DNA from: Alphaproteobacteria bacterium | GTDB lineage: Bacteria > Pseudomonadota > Alphaproteobacteria > UBA8366 | Direction: 5' to 3' | NCBI GenBank assembly: GCA_021774335.1 | Contig: JAJFJD010000020.1 | Location: 1 to 64,000, forward strand | DNA: 64,000 nucleotides | Part shown: piece by piece, positions 51,207 through 59,755 of the stretch | How positions within the stretch are numbered: the first letter of the stretch is position 1 | Layout of the letters: each line of letters begins with the position of its first letter | Notes under the pieces: model-generated | The model's input: only the letters and a program-made list of their open reading frames with translations | The model's database searches: none | What the model was told of the DNA's origin: nothing | Position numbers and translations under genes: made by a program

Positions 51207-52049
51207 ATGGCTTACGGTACGGATACGGCAACGCGTCTTCGGGGACCCGGTAGGATGAAATCGCCGCCGGTTAGGATGTCGTTCGACGTCGCAACGGTCG
51301 TTGGACTATCCGCGGCCTTCCTGCTTATAGCAGTCGCGATCTTCGTGGGCGGTTCACCCGGCGCATTCGTCGATGCGCCGGCGATCTTCATCGTCATCGG
51401 AGGCACCTTTGGCGTCACCACTGCCTGTTTCTCTTTGCAGGATATCTTTATCAGCTTTCGAGTTGTTACCGAGGCGGTTTTCCGCACCGCGTCGAACCCG
51501 GCCGCAGCGGCCAACCATGTCATGCAGCTTGCCGACATGGCGCGCCGCAAAGGCGTTCTATCCTTACAGGACTTCCTGCCCGACCTAGCGCGGACCGGAT
51601 TGCTGTATCGCGGCATCACGATGGTCGTCGACGGCAGCACGCCGGAAGAGGTCGAGCGGATCATGCAGCGGGAAATCGACGCGTCCGGAAAGCGGCACAC
51701 ACAAACGGTGAGCATTCTTCGCAAGGCCGCCGAGATTTCACCGGCCATGGGATTGATCGGCACTCTCGTCGGGTTGGTCCAGATGCTGGGGAACCTCGAA
51801 GACCCGACCACGATCGGGCCAAGTATGGCCGTCGCCCTGCTAACCACATTCTACGGTGCGGTATTGGCGAATCTCGTCTTCACGCCGCTCGCGTCGAAAT
51901 TGGAACAGAACGAGATGGAAGAGACGATGGTCAACAACCTCTACATCATGGCTGCAGGATCGATCGCGCGTCAGGAAAACCCACGCCGGCTGGAAATGCT
52001 GCTCAACACGGTACTACCGCAGGGGCATCGAATCTCTTTCTACCGGTAA
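51207..52049 (+). CDS. motA: MotA, stator channel protein
   Basis: MotA is the cytoplasm-facing stator subunit contacting FliG. The 280-residue product has four hydrophobic segments and the family motifs EISPAMGLIGTLVGLVQMLG and MAVALLTTFYGAVLANLVFT, with a large cytoplasmic loop after TM2 (VVDGSTPEEVERIMQREIDA). It sits between fliN and flbD; no motB is adjacent. The MotB-like genes of the window are at 8988-10369. Confidence 0.94.
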   Translation: MAYGTDTATRLRGPGRMKSPPVRMSFDVATVVGLSAAFLLIAVAIFVGGSPGAFVDAPAIFIVIGGTFGVTTACFSLQDIFISFRVVTEAVFRTASNPAAAANHVMQLADMARRKGVLSLQDFLPDLARTGLLYRGITMVVDGSTPEEVERIMQREIDASGKRHTQTVSILRKAAEISPAMGLIGTLVGLVQMLGNLEDPTTIGPSMAVALLTTFYGAVLANLVFTPLASKLEQNEMEETMVNNLYIMAAGSIARQENPRRLEMLLNTVLPQGHRISFYR

Positions 52050-52106
52050 GCCCAGATGCGGGCGTCACAATAATTCAGAAAATCGATCGGGAAACGGGAC
52101 GAAATT

Positions 52107-53444
52107 ATGAGACTTTTGATCGTAGGGGACTTGGAAGGACACATCTCCACCGCGGGTAAGATCGCCATCTCGCGCGGCGCCAAAGTCAGCCATGTCGACA
52201 GCGTGGACGAGGCATTGGCCGCCTTACGGTCCGGCCGCGGCGCCGAGTTGCTCATGATCGACGTTAAACTCGACATCGGCGACCTCGTGGAACGCCTCGC
52301 CTCCGAGCGGATCAGCATACCGGTGGTTGCCTGCGGCATCGGCACGAATGCCGACGCGGCGGTCGAAAGTATCAAAGCGGGCGCCAAGGAATACATCCCC
52401 CTGCCGCCGGACGCGGATCTGATCGCCGCCGTCTTGGAAGCGGTTGCCGAGGAAAGCCACACGATCATCCACCGCGATCCCGCGATGTCGGCCGTCATCA
52501 CGCTCGCCGAAAAGATTGCACCTTCCGAAGCGTCAGTGCTGATCACCGGCGAATCCGGTACGGGTAAAGAATTGATGGCCCGCCACCTGCACAACAAGAG
52601 CAAACGCGCCGGGCAACAGTTTGTCGCCGTCAACTGCGCTGCGATTCCCGAGAACCTGCTGGAGTCCGAACTGTTCGGTCACGAAAAAGGATCGTTCACC
52701 GGCGCCGTCGCCCGGCGAATCGGCAAGTTCGAGGAAGCAAACGGCGGTACGCTGCTGCTCGATGAAATCAGCGAAATGCATCCGCGGCTTCAGGCAAAAC
52801 TCCTGCGCGCGATCCAGGAACGCGAGATCGACCGGGTCGGCGGCGCGCAACCCATCTCCATCGACGTGCGTATTCTCGCCACCTCGAATCGCAACCTGGA
52901 ACAGGCCGTTTCAGAGGGCGACTTCCGCGAAGACCTGTTCTTTCGGCTCAACGTGGTAAACGTCGATCTCCCGCCGCTGCGCGAACGCCCCGCGGACATC
53001 ATGCTGCTGGCCGAGTTCTTCTCGAAAAAATACGCGAAAGCCAACGGCGTCGACAAGAAGCCGTTCAGCGCAGATGCCGAACAGCGCCTGCGCACGCATC
53101 CGTGGCGCGGCAATGTCCGTGAACTCGAAAATGCCATCCATCGCTCGGTCCTTCTGGCACAGGAGGACGAAATCGACACTGCGGCCATCATGCTCAATAT
53201 GTCGGAACGGTCGGCAACAGCCGGCAGCACGGCAGTGAATGGCGACGAGCAGGCATCCGTGCCAATGGTCGGCAAGACCGTCGCGGAAGTCGAGCGCGAT
53301 CTCATCATTGAAACGCTGCACCATTGCCTGGGCAATCGGACACACGCCGCCAACATCCTCGGCATTTCGATCCGCACGCTGCGTAACAAACTGAAGCAAT
53401 ACACCCAGGAAGGCATCCCCGTTCCGATGCCTGGCGCATCCTAG
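52107..53444 (+). CDS. flbD: FlbD, sigma-54 activator of flagellar genes
   Basis: FlbD is an AAA+ enhancer-binding protein that activates late flagellar sigma-54 promoters and represses fliF. The 445-residue product has a degenerate receiver domain (Asp 52 in LLMIDVKLDI kept; the usual first acidic pair is GD and the Lys is Leu in YIPLPPD). Walker A GESGTGKELMARHLH, the sigma-54 loop GSFTGA (Ser for the common Ala), Walker B GGTLLLDEISEMH and a Fis-type HTH (NRTHAANILGISIRTLRNKL) follow. It lies between motA and flhA. Its target palindromes are proposed elsewhere in this list. Confidence 0.95.
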   Translation: MRLLIVGDLEGHISTAGKIAISRGAKVSHVDSVDEALAALRSGRGAELLMIDVKLDIGDLVERLASERISIPVVACGIGTNADAAVESIKAGAKEYIPLPPDADLIAAVLEAVAEESHTIIHRDPAMSAVITLAEKIAPSEASVLITGESGTGKELMARHLHNKSKRAGQQFVAVNCAAIPENLLESELFGHEKGSFTGAVARRIGKFEEANGGTLLLDEISEMHPRLQAKLLRAIQEREIDRVGGAQPISIDVRILATSNRNLEQAVSEGDFREDLFFRLNVVNVDLPPLRERPADIMLLAEFFSKKYAKANGVDKKPFSADAEQRLRTHPWRGNVRELENAIHRSVLLAQEDEIDTAAIMLNMSERSATAGSTAVNGDEQASVPMVGKTVAEVERDLIIETLHHCLGNRTHAANILGISIRTLRNKLKQYTQEGIPVPMPGAS

Positions 53445-53479
53445 AGGCACCGAGGTAGGCAACTCGACGCCAACCGCTC

Positions 53480-55621
53480 ATGACCGATTCCACCACCGAA
53501 GCGCCCGCAGAAAGCAGCAGCCCCGCCAACGCTGGACTGTCCGGCTTTCAAAATGCACTGAAGACAATCTTGCCCGGCAGGGAGCGGAACGATGCCGCCT
53601 TAGCGGTCGGCGTTATCGGCATTCTCGTCGTGTTGCTGCTTCCGATGCCGACATGGATGCTGGATTTCAGTCTGGCGCTGTCGATTACATTCTCGACGGT
53701 CATCCTGATGACGGTCCTGTTCATTCGGACACCGTTGGAGCTAAACACCTTCCCGACGATCCTGCTGGTCGCCACGATGTTGCGGCTGGCGCTCAATCTG
53801 GCATCGACGCGTCTTATTCTTGCCGACGGATACCAGGGAACGGCCGCAGCCGGGCGCGTGATCGAAGCCTTCGGCAGTTTTGTCGTCGGCGGCAACTATG
53901 TCATCGGCATTATCATCTTCGCTATCCTGGTCATCGTTAATTTCGTCGTCATCACGAAAGGCGCGGGCCGGATCGCCGAGGTCGCCGCCCGGTTCAGCTT
54001 GGACGCCATGCCGGGCAAACAGATGGCAATCGACGCCGATCTATCGGCCGGTCTGATCAACGAGGACCAGGCGCGGCAGCGGCGCAGCTCGCTGGAAGAG
54101 GAAAGCACCTTCTACGGCGCGATGGACGGCGCTTCGAAATTCGTACGTGGCGACGCGATCGCCGGCATCCTGATCACCTTCATCAATATCGTCGGCGGCA
54201 TCGTCATCGGTATCGCGCAACAGGACATGCGGCTGGGGCAAGCAGCCCAGACATACACATTGCTGACGGTCGGCGACGGCTTGGTCACGCAGATCCCGGC
54301 GCTCATCGTGTCCACTGCCGCAGGCATGCTGGTTACGAAGGCCGGACCGCAAGGCTCGGCCGATCAGGAACTGTTATCGCAGCTCGGCGGCTACCCGACC
54401 GCGTTGGCGATGTGCACATTCCTGCTTTTGTTCATCGCGGTCCTTCCCGGCATCCCGGTCTTGCCCTTCCTAATCCTGGCTGGCCTCACCGGCGGCGTCT
54501 CCTATGCGACCTACCGCCGAAAATTCAAAGCCGAGACCGAGCGCCGGGAAATCGAGGCCGCGGAAGACGCCCCTGCGCCCGCCGCCGAAGAGCCGATCTC
54601 AACGGCGCTGCAGATCGACAGCGTGCGCCTCGAGCTGGGATATGGGTTGCTATCGCTGATCAATAACCCGCAGGAACGCCGCCTTACCGATCAGATCAAA
54701 GCGCTTCGCCGTCAGCTCGCGATGGAGATGGGCTTCATCATGCCAGCGGTGCGCATTCAGGATAATCTTCAACTGCCGCCTAATCAGTATGTGGTGCGCA
54801 TCAAGGAAATCGAATCTGGAATCGGCGAACTGCGTCCCAACATGCTGCTCGTGATGGACCCGCGCGGCGAAGCGATCGCGCTCAACGGTGAATCAACGGT
54901 GGAGCCGACCTTCGGACTGCCCGCCATGTGGGTACAGGACCGGCATCGCGAGGAAGCCACGTTCCGGGGCTACACCGTCGTCGATGCCCCCACCGTCGTG
55001 ACCACCCATTTGACCGAGCTCATCCGTGACAACATGGCGGAACTGCTATCCTACGCGGAAACGCAGAAACTGCTCGACGACCTGGACAAGCCGCATCAGA
55101 AACTGATCAGCGACCTGGTCCCGAACCAGATCTCGGTTGGCGGCATTCAACGGATCCTGCAGCACCTGTTGACCGAGCGGATTTCCATTCGGGACCTCCC
55201 GACCATCCTCGAAGGCATTTCGGAAGCCACTGGGTTCACCCGGAACGTCATGCAGATCACGGAGCATGTCCGTTCCCGCTTGGCCCGTCAGTTGTCGGAC
55301 AACTCGACCAACGAACAGGGCTTCATCCCGCTTGTGACGCTATCGCCAGAATGGGAACAATCCTTTGCCGAATCGATCGTCGGGCAAGGAGACGAAAGGC
55401 AATTAGCCATGGCGCCGAGCACGCTGCAGCAATTCATCGGCGCGGTCCGTACGATATTCGAACAACAAGCGATGCAGGGTGAAACGCCGGTCTTGCTGGT
55501 TAGTCCGGGAATTCGGCCATTCGTCCGATCGGTCGTCGAGAGATTCCGGCCGGTCACCGTGGTCATGTCGCAGAACGAGATTTATCCGAAAGCGAAGATC
55601 AAAACACTGGGACAGGTCTAA
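53480..55621 (+). CDS. flhA: FlhA, export gate protein
   Basis: FlhA is the large ion-conducting export-gate subunit with a cytoplasmic substrate-docking ring. The 713-residue product has about eight membrane helices in the first 340 residues, with PMPTWMLDFSLALSITFSTV and LRLALNLASTRLILADGYQG (FHIPEP signature). The cytoplasmic domain includes RIKEIESGIGELRPNMLLVM and RQLAMEMGFIMPAVRIQDNL. Typical length. Confidence 0.98.
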   Translation: MTDSTTEAPAESSSPANAGLSGFQNALKTILPGRERNDAALAVGVIGILVVLLLPMPTWMLDFSLALSITFSTVILMTVLFIRTPLELNTFPTILLVATMLRLALNLASTRLILADGYQGTAAAGRVIEAFGSFVVGGNYVIGIIIFAILVIVNFVVITKGAGRIAEVAARFSLDAMPGKQMAIDADLSAGLINEDQARQRRSSLEEESTFYGAMDGASKFVRGDAIAGILITFINIVGGIVIGIAQQDMRLGQAAQTYTLLTVGDGLVTQIPALIVSTAAGMLVTKAGPQGSADQELLSQLGGYPTALAMCTFLLLFIAVLPGIPVLPFLILAGLTGGVSYATYRRKFKAETERREIEAAEDAPAPAAEEPISTALQIDSVRLELGYGLLSLINNPQERRLTDQIKALRRQLAMEMGFIMPAVRIQDNLQLPPNQYVVRIKEIESGIGELRPNMLLVMDPRGEAIALNGESTVEPTFGLPAMWVQDRHREEATFRGYTVVDAPTVVTTHLTELIRDNMAELLSYAETQKLLDDLDKPHQKLISDLVPNQISVGGIQRILQHLLTERISIRDLPTILEGISEATGFTRNVMQITEHVRSRLARQLSDNSTNEQGFIPLVTLSPEWEQSFAESIVGQGDERQLAMAPSTLQQFIGAVRTIFEQQAMQGETPVLLVSPGIRPFVRSVVERFRPVTVVMSQNEIYPKAKIKTLGQV

Positions 55622-55639
55622 AGGCGTGGGTGGAACGCA

Positions 55640-56641
55640 ATGCGGTTAAAAACATTCCAGGCTCCGAACATGTCCGAAGCCATGAAGCTTGTCCGCGACG
55701 AGCTCGGCGAGGATGCAATTATCGTGTCCACAACGGACAACGGCAGCAACGGCGTCCGCATTACCGCAGCCGTCGAAACGCCGGATTTGGACTTGGATTT
55801 CGCCGAGACTACTTCGGAATCGAACGCGATCGATCAGATCTGCGATGCGCTTGAGCGGCACGGCACGCCGCAAACCGTCACCGATAGACTGCTCAATACC
55901 GCAACCACGCTGGCGTCGAACGATACTATCCAGACATTTGCCGGAGCGCTGGATCTGGTATTCGAATTCGCGACATCGGACCAGCCCACCGACCGGCCGA
56001 TGATGTTGTTCGGTCCGCCGGGGGCCGGGAAAACGTCGGCGGTGGCAAAGCTCGCGGCGCGCGCCGTCGTCAACCGGACACAAGTCACCTTGGTAACCAC
56101 GGACACGCTGCGCGCTGGCGCCGTGCAGCAGATCGAAGCCTACGGCGATCGTCTCAAACTTCCGGTCAAGACCGCCAAAAGCCCAGCCGAATTGGCATCC
56201 GTCGTCGATAGCGTCGCGCCGGATCAACTCGTGCTGATTGATACCACCAGCGTCAACCCGTACTCCTCGGAAGACCTCGAACGGCTCTCAACCTATGCGG
56301 ACGCGATCGACGCTGAGCGCCTTCTCACCATAAATGCAGGCCGCGATGCATTGGAGGCACGTGAAATCGCCATCGCCTTTCAAGCCATCGGCCCACGGCG
56401 CCTGATCTTCACCGGAATGGATATGTCGCGCCGCCTCGGCAGCCTCTTGGCTATCGCAGACGCCAGTCAGGCCGCCTTCAGCGAGATGTGCCATACGCCG
56501 GAAATTGTCGACGGCATACACCGGATCAACCCAGTCAAGTTGGCGCGATTGTTGTTGGAACACGTGCAAATCCCGACGACCCAGAACGAGCGCCGTCCCG
56601 ATCTCGGCGTCGCGGATCGCCAAGCAACGAGTTGGAAATAA
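55640..56641 (+). CDS. flhF: FlhF, SRP-type GTPase-like protein with altered G motifs
   Basis: FlhF sets the pole and number of flagella. The 333-residue product starts MRLKTFQAPNMSEAMKLVRD, the FlhF B-domain opening, and has G1 FGPPGAGKTSAVAKLAAR and the SRP-type G2 DTLRAGAVQQIEAYGDRL. G3 reads LIDTTSVNP instead of DTAGRNP-like, and G4 reads FTGMDMSRRLG instead of TKLDE. Base-contacting Asp is kept, but the rest is altered, so GTP binding is likely and hydrolysis uncertain. It lies 18 bases after flhA and 2 before flhG. Confidence 0.9.
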   Translation: MRLKTFQAPNMSEAMKLVRDELGEDAIIVSTTDNGSNGVRITAAVETPDLDLDFAETTSESNAIDQICDALERHGTPQTVTDRLLNTATTLASNDTIQTFAGALDLVFEFATSDQPTDRPMMLFGPPGAGKTSAVAKLAARAVVNRTQVTLVTTDTLRAGAVQQIEAYGDRLKLPVKTAKSPAELASVVDSVAPDQLVLIDTTSVNPYSSEDLERLSTYADAIDAERLLTINAGRDALEAREIAIAFQAIGPRRLIFTGMDMSRRLGSLLAIADASQAAFSEMCHTPEIVDGIHRINPVKLARLLLEHVQIPTTQNERRPDLGVADRQATSWK

Positions 56642-56643
56642 GT

Positions 56644-57432
56644 ATGGCCAGCAATCCTGCCACCAATGTCGCGCAAATTCCGGCCACCGGCCGGAATGTC
56701 ATTACAATCGCATCCGGCAAAGGCGGTGTCGGCAAGACGTGGTTTGCCATTACGCTGGCACACACGCTCGCGCGCGCCGGACGGAAAGTCCTATTGTTCG
56801 ACGGCGACCTGGGATTGGCCAATGTGGACATCCAACTCGGGTTGTTGCCGGAGCGTGACCTGGGATCGGTTATCACCGGGAAACGTACACTCGAACAATG
56901 CGTCACGCCGGTCGAAGAGACGGGATTCTCCGTCCTCGCCGGGCGTTCAGGATCCGGCAGCCTGGCGCTGTTGCCGCCGCAGCGCCTGACCGCATTGCGC
57001 GATCAGTTGCTCGAGATGTCCGGATCCTACGATCACGTCCTGGTCGACCTCGGAGCTGGCGTCGACCGAACCGTTCAGGCGCTGACACCTTCGATGGGTG
57101 TTGCACTGGTGGTTGTGACCGATGAGCCGACCTCGCTTACCGATGCTTACGCCTTCATCAAGCTGACGATCGCCGACCGGCCAAAGGCGGATATCCGAAT
57201 TGTCGTCAATCTCGCGGATTCGACGGCGCACGGCCGCAAGACCTATGAAACACTGACAAAAGCCTGCCGCAGTTTCTTGAAGTTCGAACCGCCGCTCGCC
57301 GGCATTATCCGGCGTGACAGCAAGGTTCCCGACTGCATCCGTCATCAAACCGCCATGCTCACCCGTCACCCGAATTGCGATGCTGCGGTCGATATCGAGA
57401 AGCTGGCGCGCCCCCTATTGGAGTCACGATGA
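56644..57432 (+). CDS. flhG: FlhG (FleN), MinD-type ATPase controlling flagellar number
   Basis: FlhG limits flagellar number and stimulates FlhF. The 262-residue product has the deviant Walker A SGKGGVGKTWFAITLA, switch regions LLFDGDLGLANVDIQLGLLP and YDHVLVDLGAGVDRTVQALT, and TDEPTSLTDAYAFIKL, all typical. The start at 56644 (MASNPATN) follows the flhF stop by 2 bases. The last codons overlap the next gene (ATGA). Confidence 0.95.
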   Translation: MASNPATNVAQIPATGRNVITIASGKGGVGKTWFAITLAHTLARAGRKVLLFDGDLGLANVDIQLGLLPERDLGSVITGKRTLEQCVTPVEETGFSVLAGRSGSGSLALLPPQRLTALRDQLLEMSGSYDHVLVDLGAGVDRTVQALTPSMGVALVVVTDEPTSLTDAYAFIKLTIADRPKADIRIVVNLADSTAHGRKTYETLTKACRSFLKFEPPLAGIIRRDSKVPDCIRHQTAMLTRHPNCDAAVDIEKLARPLLESR

Positions 57433-58892
57433 GCAATTCGGTCCCGCCAAGCGGACCACCGCCGCCGACGCCAACTGCGCCCGGCGCATCGGCTCCAGTC
57501 CGCGCGACGGTTCTGCCCACTCCTGATGCACCGGTGCTGACGCAAGGACAAACGCTGTCCGCACGGGTCGTCGCGAACACGAATAATCAACTTGTCCTGC
57601 AAACCGAGCAAGGGCGCATCACGGTTCAATCGCCCACGCCTTTGCCCGTCGGCGTGTCCGTATCGCTTCAGGTCAACAGCACCGGGCCGCCATTACAGAT
57701 AACGTTGCAGCTGCAACCCGGCACGACGGGCAGCACCGGTACACCGCTGCAGAATCAAGCCGCCGCGCCTACGAGCACCGCTACGACACCCTCGACCGCA
57801 GCGGCCAACCCTGTCACGACACAAGTCACGCAGGGCAGTGTCCTTCAGGCCACCGTCACCGGAGCCAGTGAAAACCCAGCCGCATCGACGACGGCGAATA
57901 GTGCGCAGTCCACGACGACATCCGCCGGCGCTCCAGCCGCACCCAACGCCTCTTCGCCCGCCACGACGACGCTTCAGAACGGGGCGGCACTGACTCTTCG
58001 GATCCTCGCCGCAGCACCCCCAGCCGGGGTTCTTCAACCCGCCGCGGCAACGGGTGGCAACCCGCTATTGACCGCCACGGTCATTGGACATACTCCGGCC
58101 GGCAATCCGATTGCCCGTGTCGACGGCGCCGAGCTTACTCTCGCAGGAACGTCGCCGTTGCCCGTCGGCAGCCGGCTATCGCTCGAGCTTCTGAGTCTTC
58201 AGCCGGCTCTGCGCACCAGCGGCAATCCGCTTCCCACCCTCATCGACCCGTGGCATACCCTGCGGGAGGTGATGGCGATCCTCCAATCCGGCGACGCAGG
58301 CATGGCCCGGCAGGCCGCAGAGGTTCTGCTTCCCACCGTCGGACCGCGACTGGCGCCCGGCATGTTGTTCTTTCTCTCGGCAATCCTGACCGGTGATATT
58401 CGGCGTGTCCTAGGCGACGATGCGCACCGCCTGTTGTCGCGCAGCGCGCCTACCCTGCTGGATCGCCTGTCCGGCGAACTTACGCAGATGCAGCGCCTCG
58501 CCAGTGAGTCCGCCGGCCCCGACTGGCGCAGTTTTTTCATCCCCATCAACACAAGCAACGGATTGGAACAGGTGCGGTTCCACCTATACAAGGGCGACGA
58601 TGAGACCACTGACGGCGAAGATCGCACCGGTACCCGGTTCGTCATCGAAGTCAACATGAGCCGCTTGGGTGCGTTCCAGTTCGATGGATTTGCGCGGCCC
58701 GATCAGGTCGATCTCGTCGTGAAAACCCACAATGAGCTGCCACAGACCATGCGTGACGATATCCGGGAGATTTACACGAACACGTTGTCCGCCATGGGGT
58801 TCGCCGGCTATGTCGCCTTCCGGGTCACGCCGTCCTTTGATACGGCCCCGGTTGAATCCACGCTCGACCAGCGCCGGGATTTGTCCGTGTGA
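57429..58892 (+). CDS. Second FliK-like protein
   Basis: A 487-residue protein with a Pro/Thr/Ala-rich N-terminal 200 residues, a helical middle (DPWHTLREVMAILQSGDAG) and a C-terminal region resembling the FliK domain (FFIPINTSNGLEQVRFHLYK; RFVIEVNMSRLGAFQFDGFA; DDIREIYTNTLSAMGFAGYV). The motif pattern of S(R/E)LG and a final helix matches FliK C-domains. The true fliK is at 42644. It overlaps flhG by 4 bases and the next gene by 4. A hook-length or other ruler role is inference. Confidence 0.7.
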   Translation: MSNSVPPSGPPPPTPTAPGASAPVRATVLPTPDAPVLTQGQTLSARVVANTNNQLVLQTEQGRITVQSPTPLPVGVSVSLQVNSTGPPLQITLQLQPGTTGSTGTPLQNQAAAPTSTATTPSTAAANPVTTQVTQGSVLQATVTGASENPAASTTANSAQSTTTSAGAPAAPNASSPATTTLQNGAALTLRILAAAPPAGVLQPAAATGGNPLLTATVIGHTPAGNPIARVDGAELTLAGTSPLPVGSRLSLELLSLQPALRTSGNPLPTLIDPWHTLREVMAILQSGDAGMARQAAEVLLPTVGPRLAPGMLFFLSAILTGDIRRVLGDDAHRLLSRSAPTLLDRLSGELTQMQRLASESAGPDWRSFFIPINTSNGLEQVRFHLYKGDDETTDGEDRTGTRFVIEVNMSRLGAFQFDGFARPDQVDLVVKTHNELPQTMRDDIREIYTNTLSAMGFAGYVAFRVTPSFDTAPVESTLDQRRDLSV

Positions 58893-59317
58893 CGGCAGGA
58901 TTCGACATATCGGAGGATAGTCCGCAGACAGCCAATCCGGCCGCCCGGCGCAAAGCCCTAGAAACGCGGTCCAACCCCCAAACAAGCCTGGACTATCTCA
59001 TCGCGATCGATACGCCAGCGACGCCGGAACGCGCCATTCGGCTGCGATACGTTCCGGATAAGCTCCTGCTCCTGCCCGATGCGTTCGAAACATATCTCGC
59101 GGCACTGACGGCGTCGGGCGAAACGCCCGCGGAAGAAATGGCGCTCGCGATCATCGAAGACATCAACAATGAGGTCGTGCCGCGTTGGGTCCAGATTCAG
59201 ATCGAAAACAGTGTAAATGGCCCGGAACCGACGTCCAGCACATACCGCGTGGTGATCGAGGATCGCCAACCCAATTGGGACAACCCGCAGATCATCGCCC
59301 GGCCGTCGGATCAGTAG
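58889..59317 (+). CDS. QueF-like (T-fold) protein without the catalytic Cys
   Basis: A 142-residue protein, GTG start overlapping the previous stop by 4 bases. It aligns with QueF nitrile reductases of the tunnelling fold: NPQTSLDYLIAIDTPATPER, AIRLRYVPDKLLLLPDAFET, YLAALTASGE and ALAIIEDINNEVVPRWVQIQ against QueF's N-P..DY...P, I-x-Y-x-P-D, KLYL and I..DL...-P-R. The loop with the catalytic Cys (usually CP.TGQPDF) is deleted, and the ESKS and FHE regions are not kept, so queuosine chemistry is unlikely. It closes the long flagellar run; role unknown. I rate the fold match as moderate. Confidence 0.55.
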   Translation: MTAGFDISEDSPQTANPAARRKALETRSNPQTSLDYLIAIDTPATPERAIRLRYVPDKLLLLPDAFETYLAALTASGETPAEEMALAIIEDINNEVVPRWVQIQIENSVNGPEPTSSTYRVVIEDRQPNWDNPQIIARPSDQ

Positions 59318-59332
59318 GCACGGCCGTCGACG

Positions 59333-59755
59333 CTACGGCGCGGAACTACTGCGCCGATGCCCGTTCAATGAGACTTCATCCAATTCGAGTTGGTCCCGCC
59401 GCGCCCGGTTCTGCCGCGCGAGAGCTTCTTTTCGATCCAGACTGATTTCATAGCGCTTCAATTCCGCGAACGCGTCGAGCAGACCACCCCGCGCCTCTTC
59501 CACCGCATCCGTCGCCTCACTCAGCTCGCCGATGAGACCGGCCCGGCGAACCAAAGACGCTTGTGCAAAACCGCCATAGTCGACCGACCCCAGGTCGGTC
59601 TCTCCCGCAGAGATCCGCTCGGCAACAACCTGCGCGTCCAACCGATCGATGTTCTGTTCCAGCGTTACCGCACGTTCTTCAAGATCTTTCACTTCCCGGC
59701 GCTTTTCATCCACCAGATATCGGTGATACCGGATCAGTTTTACGAGGGTCTTCAC
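59333..59755 (-). CDS. fliJ: FliJ, export ATPase stalk protein
   Basis: FliJ is the coiled-coil stalk that links the FliI ring to FlhA. The 140-residue product is almost wholly coiled coil ([40 protein letters not shown]) and starts [14 protein letters not shown], typical of alphaproteobacterial FliJ. The start overlaps the fliI stop by 4 bases. It converges with the QueF-like gene. Confidence 0.9.
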   Translation of the reverse strand: MKTLVKLIRYHRYLVDEKRREVKDLEERAVTLEQNIDRLDAQVVAERISAGETDLGSVDYGGFAQASLVRRAGLIGELSEATDAVEEARGGLLDAFAELKRYEISLDRKEALARQNRARRDQLELDEVSLNGHRRSSSAP

